Assembly (NCBI RefSeq): GCF_900130045.1
Contig: NZ_FQXT01000005.1
Coordinates: 248,001 to 312,000 of the forward strand
Origin: Leeuwenhoekiella palythoae
GTDB taxonomy: Bacteria > Bacteroidota > Bacteroidia > Flavobacteriales > Flavobacteriaceae
DNA: 64,000 nt
Direction: 5' to 3'
Part shown: one piece after another, positions 17,623 to 25,034 of the stretch
Numbering within the stretch: the stretch's first letter is position 1
How the letters are laid out: every line of letters begins with the position of its first letter
Position numbers and translations under genes: made by a program
The notes under the pieces: generated by a model
What the model saw: the letters and a program-made list of their open reading frames with translations, nothing else
Databases searched by the model: none
Told to the model about the DNA's origin: nothing

Positions 17623-18966
17623 TTAGGTTTTCGGTAGCTTAATTTCCCAATAACCTTGTGTGCCACCTTGACGTACCAAAACACCTTTGTTCTTGATAGC
17701 TGTTATATGTTTTCCAACAGCAGATTCATTAATACCTAAAGCGTCTGCTATTTCATTGTAAGTTATAGATGGATTTGCAGCTATAAGCTTAACAACTTCT
17801 TTTTGTCTTTTAGTAAGTGTATCTATAGCATCTATTGCACCACCTGTTACACCACCTATTGCACCACCTTTTTGACCACCTTCTTCAACAGCAGTTTCTT
17901 TGGCCATAAATGTCATTCTAAGAAAGTTATCTGAAAAATTAAAGCTCTCTTTGCCATAGTGCTCCAAAATACGAGGGATGCCAGAACCTAATTGTTCCAC
18001 CAGTTCCAAATCCTTAAAAATCCGCATCAGTTCTTTGTTCCGAGGGACTGAAAAGCCTTCGAAAAATTCCTGTTTGCTCAAACCTTCTGGCAGACCACCA
18101 GCTGATGTGATTTCAATTCTATCCGTAAAGATTTCAAACTTTGGGGTAATCTCATTGGTATAGTCATTATGCACAAAGGCATTAATGATTGCTTCACGCA
18201 AAGCGATGGGATGCCAAAGGTTGGCTTGTTGTCGTTCTTTGGCTGTGATTTTGGTAGCGGTTCTGTTCTCGACCGCAATTTTATCTATCACTTGTTTAGT
18301 GGCCTTGACTAAACATTCGTGACCATATTCATTGCTTTCTATTAAGTCAGTACGGGTCTTTCCTGAATATTTGGCAACTTTTATAGAGGTATTGTTTTTG
18401 TCGGCCAACAAATAGCCGGCGTAATTGAATGCACCATCCTCGGTAAGTAGTTCCAAGTTCTTTGCAAAAGCATTGCCGAGGGTGTAACCAGCTTCCTCAT
18501 AGTAGATTTTCAACTGGCTAAAGCTTAAATCTTGTCGCCCTGCTTTAATCTTACTGATGGAATTTCGAGTACGTTTAGCAAACAGCTCGTCTATCATCTT
18601 TTGTGGCATCGGTTCAGCTGCTGAGCCTAAGCGTATAAAACAGCCCTTTTCGCTCATCCCATACTTTTTGAGATGATAGGGTTTCTCGGGACCGCTCGCC
18701 ACGATGATTTTCAGGATATCATTGCCATCTCTTTCCTCGCTCACGATGTCAAATAAACCCAAAGCAGAAGGACGGATATTATTCTTCAGTCTATCTTTAA
18801 TCTTCAACTGGTCGCTGTCTGCATCAGCCAAACCATAGGTGTTTCCGTCTTTATCGATACCAATATATAGAATGCCACCTTCACGGTAGTTCAGAAATGC
18901 AATGACTTCTTTTTCAAGCCCATCGGACAATTCTCGTTTGTATTCTATGCGGTTTGTTTCTGGCAT
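17623..18966 (-). CDS. AlbA_2/Schlafen-type ATP-binding transcriptional regulator
   Basis: This 447-residue protein has an N-terminal AlbA_2 (Schlafen-like) domain (about 1-130, with IEYKRE and GGILYIGIDKDG), a GHKL-type ATPase domain of the RecG-like regulator family (about 240-355, with ALREAIINAFVHNDY and a conserved LGSGIPRI end) and a C-terminal winged helix (about 385-445). A Gly-rich spacer (GG repeats near residue 365-380) joins the last two. Such genes are common in mobile and defence regions and are usually called ATP-dependent transcriptional regulators; their targets are mostly unknown. It is convergent to the DUF4878 gene and flanked by an imperfect 18-base direct repeat (about 17588-17606 and 19060-19078). 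Confidence 0.75.
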   Translation of the reverse strand: MPETNRIEYKRELSDGLEKEVIAFLNYREGGILYIGIDKDGNTYGLADADSDQLKIKDRLKNNIRPSALGLFDIVSEERDGNDILKIIVASGPEKPYHLKKYGMSEKGCFIRLGSAAEPMPQKMIDELFAKRTRNSISKIKAGRQDLSFSQLKIYYEEAGYTLGNAFAKNLELLTEDGAFNYAGYLLADKNNTSIKVAKYSGKTRTDLIESNEYGHECLVKATKQVIDKIAVENRTATKITAKERQQANLWHPIALREAIINAFVHNDYTNEITPKFEIFTDRIEITSAGGLPEGLSKQEFFEGFSVPRNKELMRIFKDLELVEQLGSGIPRILEHYGKESFNFSDNFLRMTFMAKETAVEEGGQKGGAIGGVTGGAIDAIDTLTKRQKEVVKLIAANPSITYNEIADALGINESAVGKHITAIKNKGVLVRQGGTQGYWEIKLPKT

Positions 18967-19069
18967 TCATTAAAGTAAATTAGGGGATAAAGATAGTGAT
19001 ATTAATTTTTGAATGTTGACCTTATCTCACCATAAACCCGCTCAAAATTCTCAATTAGTAAAAGGCTAA

Positions 19070-19186
19070 ATCGCTTTTCAATACAATACTTCGTATGATG
19101 ATAAGCCAGGTGTTTTTAAGTTGGCAAAAGTGGATGGTCAATGGAAAGTTACGAGCAAACAACCAGGGGAAAGTTGGCCTTTTTAA
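19070..19186 (+). pseudogene. C-terminal remnant of a second DUF4878 lipoprotein gene
   Basis: Read in frame, this stretch gives 38 residues with SYDDKPGVFKLAKVDGQW followed by a tail ending WPF and a TAA, closely matching the C-terminus of the intact gene at 17238 (AYDKTPGVFKLVKQDGKW, ending SPF). A TAA stop directly precedes it (19067-19069), and no start or lipoprotein signal is present. It is a relic of a tandem or related copy. The rest of the interval 18967-19256 shows no further gene. Confidence 0.7.
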
Positions 19187-19256
19187 CTAGAACCACTATC
19201 GATAACTTATGTGGTAATAGAAGCAAATCAAAAAAGAGTTGTTTATTATCTCAATA

Positions 19257-19916
19257 TCACTGACCAATTAATAAACCTCCACCAGAAAGCAAATTCTTCA
19301 CATCAAACAGTTGATCAAAAGAACTAACTGCAAGTCCTCCTAAAGGGCAACTTTTCAAATTCAAATAATTTGCTACTAATTGTAAGCAGTAAAGCAAGGC
19401 TCCAGCATCTCTCCAATATAGACTTTCTGGATTAGTGTATTTTGTCTTCGTTTTATTAGTTTGGATTGCAAACCAAATTAAACATCCTTTATCAATTGGT
19501 AAATTCATATTTACATCTTCAAAAAAATGTTTAAGATTTTCTTGGGACAATGAAAGTTCACCAAGAGAATGCTCAATAGGATTGTAATAATGAAGTAATC
19601 TTTTATCTTCTGAAGGAAGTGATATTAATATGTCTACTGGATGCCTACCTCCAGCAGATGGTACCGTTCTCTTGGATATTAAATACCCCGATTCATCAAT
19701 ATCTATTTGTTGAATGTTATTGCTTAAAAATAGCAATTCACTTATTGTATCAAGCGATATACTTCCAAGTTCTGCAGAGGATCTTCGAGTTAATAATACA
19801 TCTAAAAAATCTCTTTCCTTTTTATCGAAAGTACGTTTTAACCTTTTTTTTGAACTGATTGGATAATCAAAAGGGACAAACTCTTGAATTGTTTTTTTAG
19901 GTTTTGGATTTTCCAT
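19257..19916 (-). CDS. SagB-type FMN nitroreductase-family oxidoreductase
   Basis: This 219-residue protein of the nitroreductase superfamily is closest to SagB-type dehydrogenases. It shows the R-R-S FMN phosphate motif at about residues 44-46, a TVPSAGGRHP segment near residue 86 typical of SagB/thiazoline-oxidase-like proteins, and a YWRDAGALLYCLQLVAN helix in the C-terminal half. It uses FMN, but its substrate is unknown. The start is the ATG at 19916, sharing one base with the QueC-like stop (TGATG); an upstream TTG is also in frame. It is the last gene of the five-gene operon. No YcaO cyclodehydratase, which SagB usually accompanies in thiazole/oxazole peptides, is near. Confidence 0.75.
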   Translation of the reverse strand: MENPKPKKTIQEFVPFDYPISSKKRLKRTFDKKERDFLDVLLTRRSSAELGSISLDTISELLFLSNNIQQIDIDESGYLISKRTVPSAGGRHPVDILISLPSEDKRLLHYYNPIEHSLGELSLSQENLKHFFEDVNMNLPIDKGCLIWFAIQTNKTKTKYTNPESLYWRDAGALLYCLQLVANYLNLKSCPLGGLAVSSFDQLFDVKNLLSGGGLLIGQ

Positions 19917-20515
19917 CAATCCAAGTTAAGCGATTGTAGAGTAAACAAGTACTTTTTACAGCCATTGCAATTCATACAGGGTTCGTTTGAGGTGTGACAA
20001 GAATGAGCCCATAGTAATAACGACTCAGGCAATTTAGATTTACGTATTAATTCTATCGTGGTTAAATCTATAGCAGGGCAACTAATTTTTATTGCTCCTT
20101 CTTGATACTGAACAAGAGTTGATAAGTAACTGTAAAACTCCATTGTTCCATCCTTATGAGCATCATCAGTCTTAACAGAACCTACAATTAATTCGTTAAT
20201 TCCCAGAACAACGCCTTTCATACAGGCTAAGGTGACTAATAATTGATTCCTGTAGGGCCACCATTCGGAAACTGGGGACATCGATATTGAAGGTTTACTG
20301 CTCATATCTCCTGAACCTAAACTCCCGCAGTCTACCCTAATTATGTGATGGTCTATTGACAATTCTTTAGACACCTGTCTTGCTGCATTAATTTCTGCCA
20401 ATGCAGCTTTTTGACCATAGTCTAATGTAAAGGCATATTTAGGTCTTTTTAAATAGGCGAGAGCAATTGAGTCCATTCCACCTGATAGTAATATTGCCGA
20501 GTTATTTTTTTGCAA
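19916..20515 (-). CDS. QueC-like PP-loop enzyme
   Basis: This 199-residue protein is a QueC homologue. The PP-loop SGGMDS (11-16) binds ATP, WWPYRNQ (85-91) replaces the usual VPGRN-type motif, and four cysteines (C173, C180, C183, C186) form the zinc site. True QueC makes preQ0 from carboxy-deazaguanine for queuosine; no queD, queE or queF is near, and the protein is shorter than typical QueC (about 220-230). QueC-like proteins also occur in defence systems (QatC; Cap9 of type IV CBASS), where Cap9 is reported to attach a deazaguanine to a partner protein. The start appears to be TTG at 20515, 14 bases inside the upstream gene; there is no ATG before the PP-loop. Confidence 0.8.
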   Translation of the reverse strand: MQKNNSAILLSGGMDSIALAYLKRPKYAFTLDYGQKAALAEINAARQVSKELSIDHHIIRVDCGSLGSGDMSSKPSISMSPVSEWWPYRNQLLVTLACMKGVVLGINELIVGSVKTDDAHKDGTMEFYSYLSTLVQYQEGAIKISCPAIDLTTIELIRKSKLPESLLLWAHSCHTSNEPCMNCNGCKKYLFTLQSLNLD

Positions 20516-21713
20516 GTTCCCAGTAAAGTTTATAAATAGCTGTTGTAAAATCTCTTTCTATTATGCAGTGAGTGCCTTCTAACATTTTTATAGATTCTTC
20601 ACCCTCCTTTTGAACAAATGCGATCACCTTCTTTTTTTGGCAGATCGCGTAACCCACCTCAAATAGAGTTCCTGAATCCAGCCCATCTATTACTGCGAAA
20701 ACAATCTCCGATTCATCCAAACCTTGTAAATCTTTATCGACGACATCTTTCGCTTTTCCGTGACCGACATCGTGAAAAGGTGAAAACACTTTTAAACCAA
20801 TAGACTTGAAAGTATTCCATACCTCATTAATCAACCATCTTTCACTAAACGTGAAAAATGGACCTGCAAGGTAAATTTGTCCATTTGGCACTTTATCTAT
20901 CACTAATTTTTCAAATGAAAAGTTTTTAAGTCTATCAACAATTGAAAGATCTTTAGAATCACAGTATAATGCTGTAGCCTTGCTCGCTAATATCGCACTC
21001 GATTCAATATCTCGACCTTTAAACCAATTCATAGCAAAAAAAGCGGAAAACACGTCTCCTGAACCAATCGTCCAAACGGAATTCGTTTTGAATACTGGTA
21101 TTCTTACAGGCTCTTTTTTTGCTGGTTGAAATAAAAGGGCTCCTTTCGCGCCCATTTTTATTATAATTGCGGAACACTTTTCGGAATCAAAAAAGTAATC
21201 AACTATATCTCCTAAATCCAATAGACCAGTTAACTTTTTCGCTTCACCAATATTTATAATGGTAATGAGATCATCTGCAATAGAACCTGTATCTGAAAAA
21301 GAGATTGGATTTGCGGGTGATTGGGGATCATAAACAACCTTGCTACCTTTTACTGAAACTGAAGCTTCTAATAAGCCAAAAAAGAGGATGTTTTTTCCCT
21401 CAACATTTAATTCTGGTTTGTTTTCACTAAATAGATCAGACCTTGGAACTATCATAGGGGTTCGTAGTGGATAATCGTAATGAAACTCAGGACTTTTAGA
21501 AATGTCAGTGATATTGTTTCTTAGACTCGGATTTAGCCTTTGAAAATAGCCCAAATGCGCCTTTATTTCTTCATCACCACAAGTATGAAATTCAACAGAT
21601 TCAAAATCACTATTTTGTAAAATTAAATCAACTGCACGAAAACCCGAACCGTAGATATTCTCCCATATGGGTTCAAAGCAAATCTCGGTATAAGTACCCC
21701 CAACTACAATCAT
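20502..21713 (-). CDS. Fusion: PfkB-family kinase plus nucleoside 2-deoxyribosyltransferase
   Basis: This 403-residue protein has two parts. Residues 1-270 resemble PfkB/ribokinase-type sugar or nucleoside kinases, with WTIGSGDVFSAFF near residue 214-226; D220 in GSGD is the expected catalytic base. Residues 278-403 form a nucleoside 2-deoxyribosyltransferase domain: YLAGPF (281-286) and DSGTLFEVGYA with D346 and catalytic Glu352. Together they could swap or release a base on a (deoxy)ribose and phosphorylate the sugar or nucleoside, but the substrate is unknown. The ATG overlaps the upstream stop by 4 bases. Both active sites look intact, and the fusion is unusual. Confidence 0.8.
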   Translation of the reverse strand: MIVVGGTYTEICFEPIWENIYGSGFRAVDLILQNSDFESVEFHTCGDEEIKAHLGYFQRLNPSLRNNITDISKSPEFHYDYPLRTPMIVPRSDLFSENKPELNVEGKNILFFGLLEASVSVKGSKVVYDPQSPANPISFSDTGSIADDLITIINIGEAKKLTGLLDLGDIVDYFFDSEKCSAIIIKMGAKGALLFQPAKKEPVRIPVFKTNSVWTIGSGDVFSAFFAMNWFKGRDIESSAILASKATALYCDSKDLSIVDRLKNFSFEKLVIDKVPNGQIYLAGPFFTFSERWLINEVWNTFKSIGLKVFSPFHDVGHGKAKDVVDKDLQGLDESEIVFAVIDGLDSGTLFEVGYAICQKKKVIAFVQKEGEESIKMLEGTHCIIERDFTTAIYKLYWELAKK

Positions 21714-22039
21714 ATTGGTCGTATTTGAATCTTACATTGGCCTCCAGATATAGAAATTACTTCTGCCGTATATTCAGTACCAGAAATTATACAGTTAAGT
21801 AGCTTTACCTGTTCTCTTGAAATAATATTTCCAGCTAAATTGCCCTCAGCATCAAAAGCCTGTATAGGACCTTGATCTGAAGCTATAGTGATTTCAAGAA
21901 AATCCCCTTGATTCAAACTTGATACAACTTCGGGCTGTGGTGAAGCTAAATTGGTATTAATGATTAGGCCTTCACAATTTTCATTCTGATTGGGGCGATT
22001 AATAGATGGAATTCCTCCACCTCCTGAACTTCCTGACAT
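21710..22039 (-). CDS. Small protein with Ser/Gly-rich N-terminus, unknown function
   Basis: This 109-residue protein matches no family I recognise. It begins with Met-Ser-Gly-Ser-Ser followed by four Gly, then about 25 polar residues that look disordered. From about residue 40 to the end a pattern of short beta strands and turns (GDFLEITIAS, AEVISIS, KIQIRPI) suggests a small beta barrel. Three cysteines (22, 83, 102) are present. It has no signal peptide or membrane segment. Its gene lies 4 bases after the glycosylase gene and overlaps the kinase fusion by 4 bases. In an operon of modifying enzymes it may be the protein substrate or a scaffold; this is inference. Confidence 0.7.
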   Translation of the reverse strand: MSGSSGGGGIPSINRPNQNENCEGLIINTNLASPQPEVVSSLNQGDFLEITIASDQGPIQAFDAEGNLAGNIISREQVKLLNCIISGTEYTAEVISISGGQCKIQIRPI

Positions 22040-22043
22040 ATGA

Positions 22044-22655
22044 TTACTGATTTATTAATTTTAAAACGTTTCGATTTGCTTGCTTCATCTGCAACCAGAT
22101 TAAAGCATCCATTCTTGAAGGCAGAACATCTAATTCTCCACAAAATTTCAAGAAAATATGCTCTAATTTAACATAATCTTTTTGAACGGAATAAGATTGT
22201 TTATAGAGACCCATTATTAGCAAAGCTCGATAGATATGGATGTCTATTATAGCTACATTTTCACTATTAAGATAATTTCTCGTGACCCAAGCTGCGGTTT
22301 TAGGGCCAATACCGTTAATTGATAACAACCAATCCCGCAATTCAATGTCATCAAATAATGGAATATTATCTAAGTCATTTCTATTTAGAAATTGTGTGAT
22401 ATACTTAGATTTCTGGTTTGGAAAACGATATCGAATCTTCTTCCCATTTAATTCAAAGGGCTTTTCTAAGCAGGAAATAATGTCTTCATATTTAGTTCCA
22501 CTTCTGATTAGATTTTTTCTCCTCAAACGGTCAAACGCTGCTAACCCTACTTCAGATTTCAGCCCGAATCCACCAAGCAAACAAGCCACTACTTCTTCGT
22601 AGATATTATCTCCAAATCGGTATTCAATATCGAATTTGTCATTTTCAGTATACAT
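22044..22655 (-). CDS. HhH-GPD (OGG-like) DNA glycosylase-family protein
   Basis: This 203-residue protein has the helix-hairpin-helix GPD fold of 8-oxoguanine glycosylase-type enzymes. The hairpin INGIGPKTAAW carries the candidate catalytic Lys119, and VAIIDIHIYR supplies Asp138. There is no iron-sulfur cysteine cluster. It could act on DNA or, as suggested for related proteins in type IV CBASS, on a different base-linked substrate. It is the first gene of the five-gene operon and begins 45 bases after the 3' end of the tRNA gene, perhaps sharing its transcript. A hairpin covers the ribosome-binding region (22659-22677). Confidence 0.8.
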   Translation of the reverse strand: MYTENDKFDIEYRFGDNIYEEVVACLLGGFGLKSEVGLAAFDRLRRKNLIRSGTKYEDIISCLEKPFELNGKKIRYRFPNQKSKYITQFLNRNDLDNIPLFDDIELRDWLLSINGIGPKTAAWVTRNYLNSENVAIIDIHIYRALLIMGLYKQSYSVQKDYVKLEHIFLKFCGELDVLPSRMDALIWLQMKQANRNVLKLINQ

Positions 22656-22658
22656 TAA

Positions 22659-22677
22659 ATACTGAACCTTCCAGTAT
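22659..22677 (-). promoter_or_regulatory. Hairpin around the ribosome-binding site of the five-gene operon
   Basis: On the reverse strand ATACTG and CAGTAT pair around a seven-base loop GAAGGTT that holds a Shine-Dalgarno-like GGAAGG (first G in the stem). The ATG at 22655 follows 3 bases after the stem. It could tune translation; it has no T-run, so it is not a terminator. Confidence 0.35.
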
Positions 22678-22699
22678 GCAGGTGTAAGAAAAAATATAG

Positions 22700-22772
<73 letters not shown>

Positions 22773-22783
22773 ATATTGGACGG

Positions 22784-22814
22784 CAAATATACAACCCTTT
22801 TTCTGTTCTCACAA
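22784..22814 (-). promoter_or_regulatory. Promoter of the initiator tRNA gene
   Basis: On the reverse strand a TTG (22814-22812) is followed after 20 bases by TATATTTG (22791-22784), a perfect TAnnTTTG element of the Bacteroidota type, 11 bases before the mature 5' end of the tRNA. It may also drive the five-gene operon by read-through. Confidence 0.65.
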
Positions 22815-22900
22815 GGGGTTTTGAAAAGTTTTTTTTCACTCCTGTAATATTATCGTTTCAATAACATTTAGTAGGCTGACTATTAGATATCTTTATCAAG

Positions 22901-24466
22901 ATGAAAAAATTTTTAATTGGCCTTTTAATTTTGATTGTACTGCTGGGAGCGGCTGCAATTTACCTCAACACGTATCTAGAAAATCAATTAAAAGGAATAA
23001 TTGAAAACGAATTACCGCAATCCCTTTCCTTAGAATATAAAGATTTAGAAATAGACAGCTGGCAAGGAAATGCCAGTTTGACCAACGCCACGGTGCGCAT
23101 AAATATTACGGATACTGTACCTAAAAGCGAAGTAAAAAATGCCACCGTAAAACTTACCGGTTTTAATCATTGGACTTACTTCAAAAGCAAAGACATTTAC
23201 TTTAACGAGGTCAAGATTCACGCCGACACTCTTACGCACTACAGACAACCCAAAAATAAGGAACAAAAAAAATCTAAGGACAATGACAGCCTTAACAATC
23301 CTATTGCTGCTGAAAAATTAGACCGAAAATTTAAAATCAAAGATTTTCAGCTCACCGCAGATTATATACAGATCTTAAAACCTGAATCTGCCGAAGTAGC
23401 CTTGCGCACGGCACATTTTGATTTTAGTTTAAAGAATGTTACTCCGGCACAATCGCAGCGTATTCTTCGGCCATTTGAATATGAAGATGTCTTGATCAAG
23501 ACCGATTCACTCTACTTTAAAATGAATGCCTTTGATGCATTAAAGATTGGTCATCTAGAATGGAATGGCACCGCGTTAGAATTATTAGAAACCCAATTAC
23601 TCACAGAGGTCTCCCGCAGTAGGCTGAGCGAGCTCATAGATAAAGAAAGAGATCACGTCAATTTTCAAATAAAAAGGCTTCATTTTAAGGATTTAAAATA
23701 CGGTCAGAGCGAGGGTAAATTCTTTTTTAACAGTCCGAAATTAACCCTTGGCACTCCGGCTTTAAATATTTACCGCGACAAACGTGTAGCTGATGATTAC
23801 ACCACCAAACCCTTGTATTCTAAAATGCTTCGGGAGTTGCAATTTGATTTGATGATTGACACGATTCAAATTCAAAACGGCGCGATCTTATATACTGAGC
23901 GTGTTAATAATGAAGCCGAAGCAGGCCAACTTCAGTTTGATCAACTTAATGCCACTTTGACCAATGTTGGCAACACGTACAATTCGGGCGAAAAAAAGAC
24001 CGCTATCGCTATTGATGCGCGCTTTATGCAGCACGCTCCCATCACTATCGACTGGGATTTTGACATCAACGATCCTCAAGATAAATTTAAATTGATAGGC
24101 ACCTTGTCTCATCTACCGGCAAACGAACTTGAAGCTTTTACCGGCCCTAATCTAGGCGTAGAAATGACAGGAAATGTTGCACGCACGTATTTTACGATTT
24201 ATGGCACAGATTACAGCTCGCATATTGATATGCAAATGACCTACGATGATTTTAAAGTTAGCATCTTAAACAAGGAAAAGAAACGCAAGAAATGGCTGGT
24301 TTCAACACTTGCTAATATTTTTATTGCCAAGACCAGTAAAAATGAAGAAGGAGGCTTTAAAGAAGGTTCTGGCGACGTAAATAGAGATCAGAACAAATCA
24401 TTCTTTAATTATTTGTGGCTCAATTTAAAGGAAGGGATGCTTAAAACCGTTACCGCGCTAGACTAA
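22901..24466 (+). CDS. AsmA/DUF748-like envelope protein
   Basis: This 521-residue protein has one N-terminal membrane segment (about 4-27) and a long periplasmic part built of beta strands. Early residues with NELPQSLSLEYKDLEIDSW and a later pattern GTLSHLPANELEAFTGPNLGVEMTG (in shorter pieces) resemble AsmA/TamB-type and DUF748 proteins that work in lipid transport or outer-membrane upkeep. A basic stretch KEKKRKKW occurs near residue 460. It is the first chromosomal gene after the tRNA. Its stop overlaps by 4 bases with the convergent STAS-like gene. The precise function is unknown. Confidence 0.6.
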   Translation: MKKFLIGLLILIVLLGAAAIYLNTYLENQLKGIIENELPQSLSLEYKDLEIDSWQGNASLTNATVRINITDTVPKSEVKNATVKLTGFNHWTYFKSKDIYFNEVKIHADTLTHYRQPKNKEQKKSKDNDSLNNPIAAEKLDRKFKIKDFQLTADYIQILKPESAEVALRTAHFDFSLKNVTPAQSQRILRPFEYEDVLIKTDSLYFKMNAFDALKIGHLEWNGTALELLETQLLTEVSRSRLSELIDKERDHVNFQIKRLHFKDLKYGQSEGKFFFNSPKLTLGTPALNIYRDKRVADDYTTKPLYSKMLRELQFDLMIDTIQIQNGAILYTERVNNEAEAGQLQFDQLNATLTNVGNTYNSGEKKTAIAIDARFMQHAPITIDWDFDINDPQDKFKLIGTLSHLPANELEAFTGPNLGVEMTGNVARTYFTIYGTDYSSHIDMQMTYDDFKVSILNKEKKRKKWLVSTLANIFIAKTSKNEEGGFKEGSGDVNRDQNKSFFNYLWLNLKEGMLKTVTALD

Positions 24467-24861
24467 TCCTGACTCGCTATCCAATTCATAGCTTCCATAC
24501 GGCGATCGATAGTGAAGTTGCGCAGGTCTTTACCTATGACCGCTTTATTGAAATTCGCAATGGCGTGAATCCATTTTCGATTGGTTACCATGGCTACTTT
24601 ATTCAATTGATTTTTGTGTTGCATCGGGAAAATTCCTGCAATAAAAACCGCGTCGAGACTGAAACGCTCAATATTGTTATCTTCTAAATACAGGTTGATG
24701 CTGTCGTGCTTTTTAAACTTATCAAGGATTGCTTCTTTAAGTTCTTGAACGGCTTTATAATCCATCGTACCTTCTACGATGTAACCAATAGAATTATCAG
24801 AAAGACTGAAATCAAATAACACAGAGAGGGGTTTTAACAAATATAGAAATTTATTGTTCAA
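24463..24861 (-). CDS. STAS/SpoIIAA-like protein
   Basis: This protein has up to 132 residues. A central VEGTMDYKAVQELKEAILDKF and an AMVTNRKWIHAIANF segment fit the SpoIIAA-like STAS superfamily found in many Bacteroidota. It is cytoplasmic. The open frame begins with TTG at 24861 inside the end of the preceding gene; a GTG at 24822 would give the usual family N-terminus and may be the true start. No ATG lies before the conserved core. The role is unknown. Confidence 0.6.
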   Translation of the reverse strand: MNNKFLYLLKPLSVLFDFSLSDNSIGYIVEGTMDYKAVQELKEAILDKFKKHDSINLYLEDNNIERFSLDAVFIAGIFPMQHKNQLNKVAMVTNRKWIHAIANFNKAVIGKDLRNFTIDRRMEAMNWIASQD

Positions 24862-25033
24862 TGCTTGCTACCTCAAAAGTCATCAAGATGCCGTCGTCAT
24901 AACCTACTGTAAGTTCGATGGGATTACAACACACTTCGCAATCCTCTACATACACTTGACGCCGTACCGAAGTATCTAATAACATCGATATTTCTTCCCA
25001 ACAATACGGACACTGAAAAAAATGTTCTTCCAT
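24851..25033 (-). CDS. CPXCG-motif cysteine-rich small protein
   Basis: This 60-residue protein has two Cys-x-x-Cys pairs (CPYC near residue 9-12 and CEVC near 34-37, followed by one more Cys), expected to hold a zinc ion; it matches the CPXCG family. The start is the ATG at 25033, which lies just after the TolC-family stop; a longer frame would overlap that gene. It is the last-but-one gene of the efflux gene cluster. Its function is unknown; it is probably a cytoplasmic zinc-ribbon protein. Confidence 0.75.
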   Translation of the reverse strand: MEEHFFQCPYCWEEISMLLDTSVRRQVYVEDCEVCCNPIELTVGYDDGILMTFEVASIEQ

Positions 25034-25034
25034 T

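Noticed and set aside
19257-22655. Calling the five-gene operon type IV CBASS or Qat
   Set aside because: There is no CD-NTase, TGT-like gene, QatA ATPase or QatD TatD nuclease; only the QueC-like and OGG-like components are shared.
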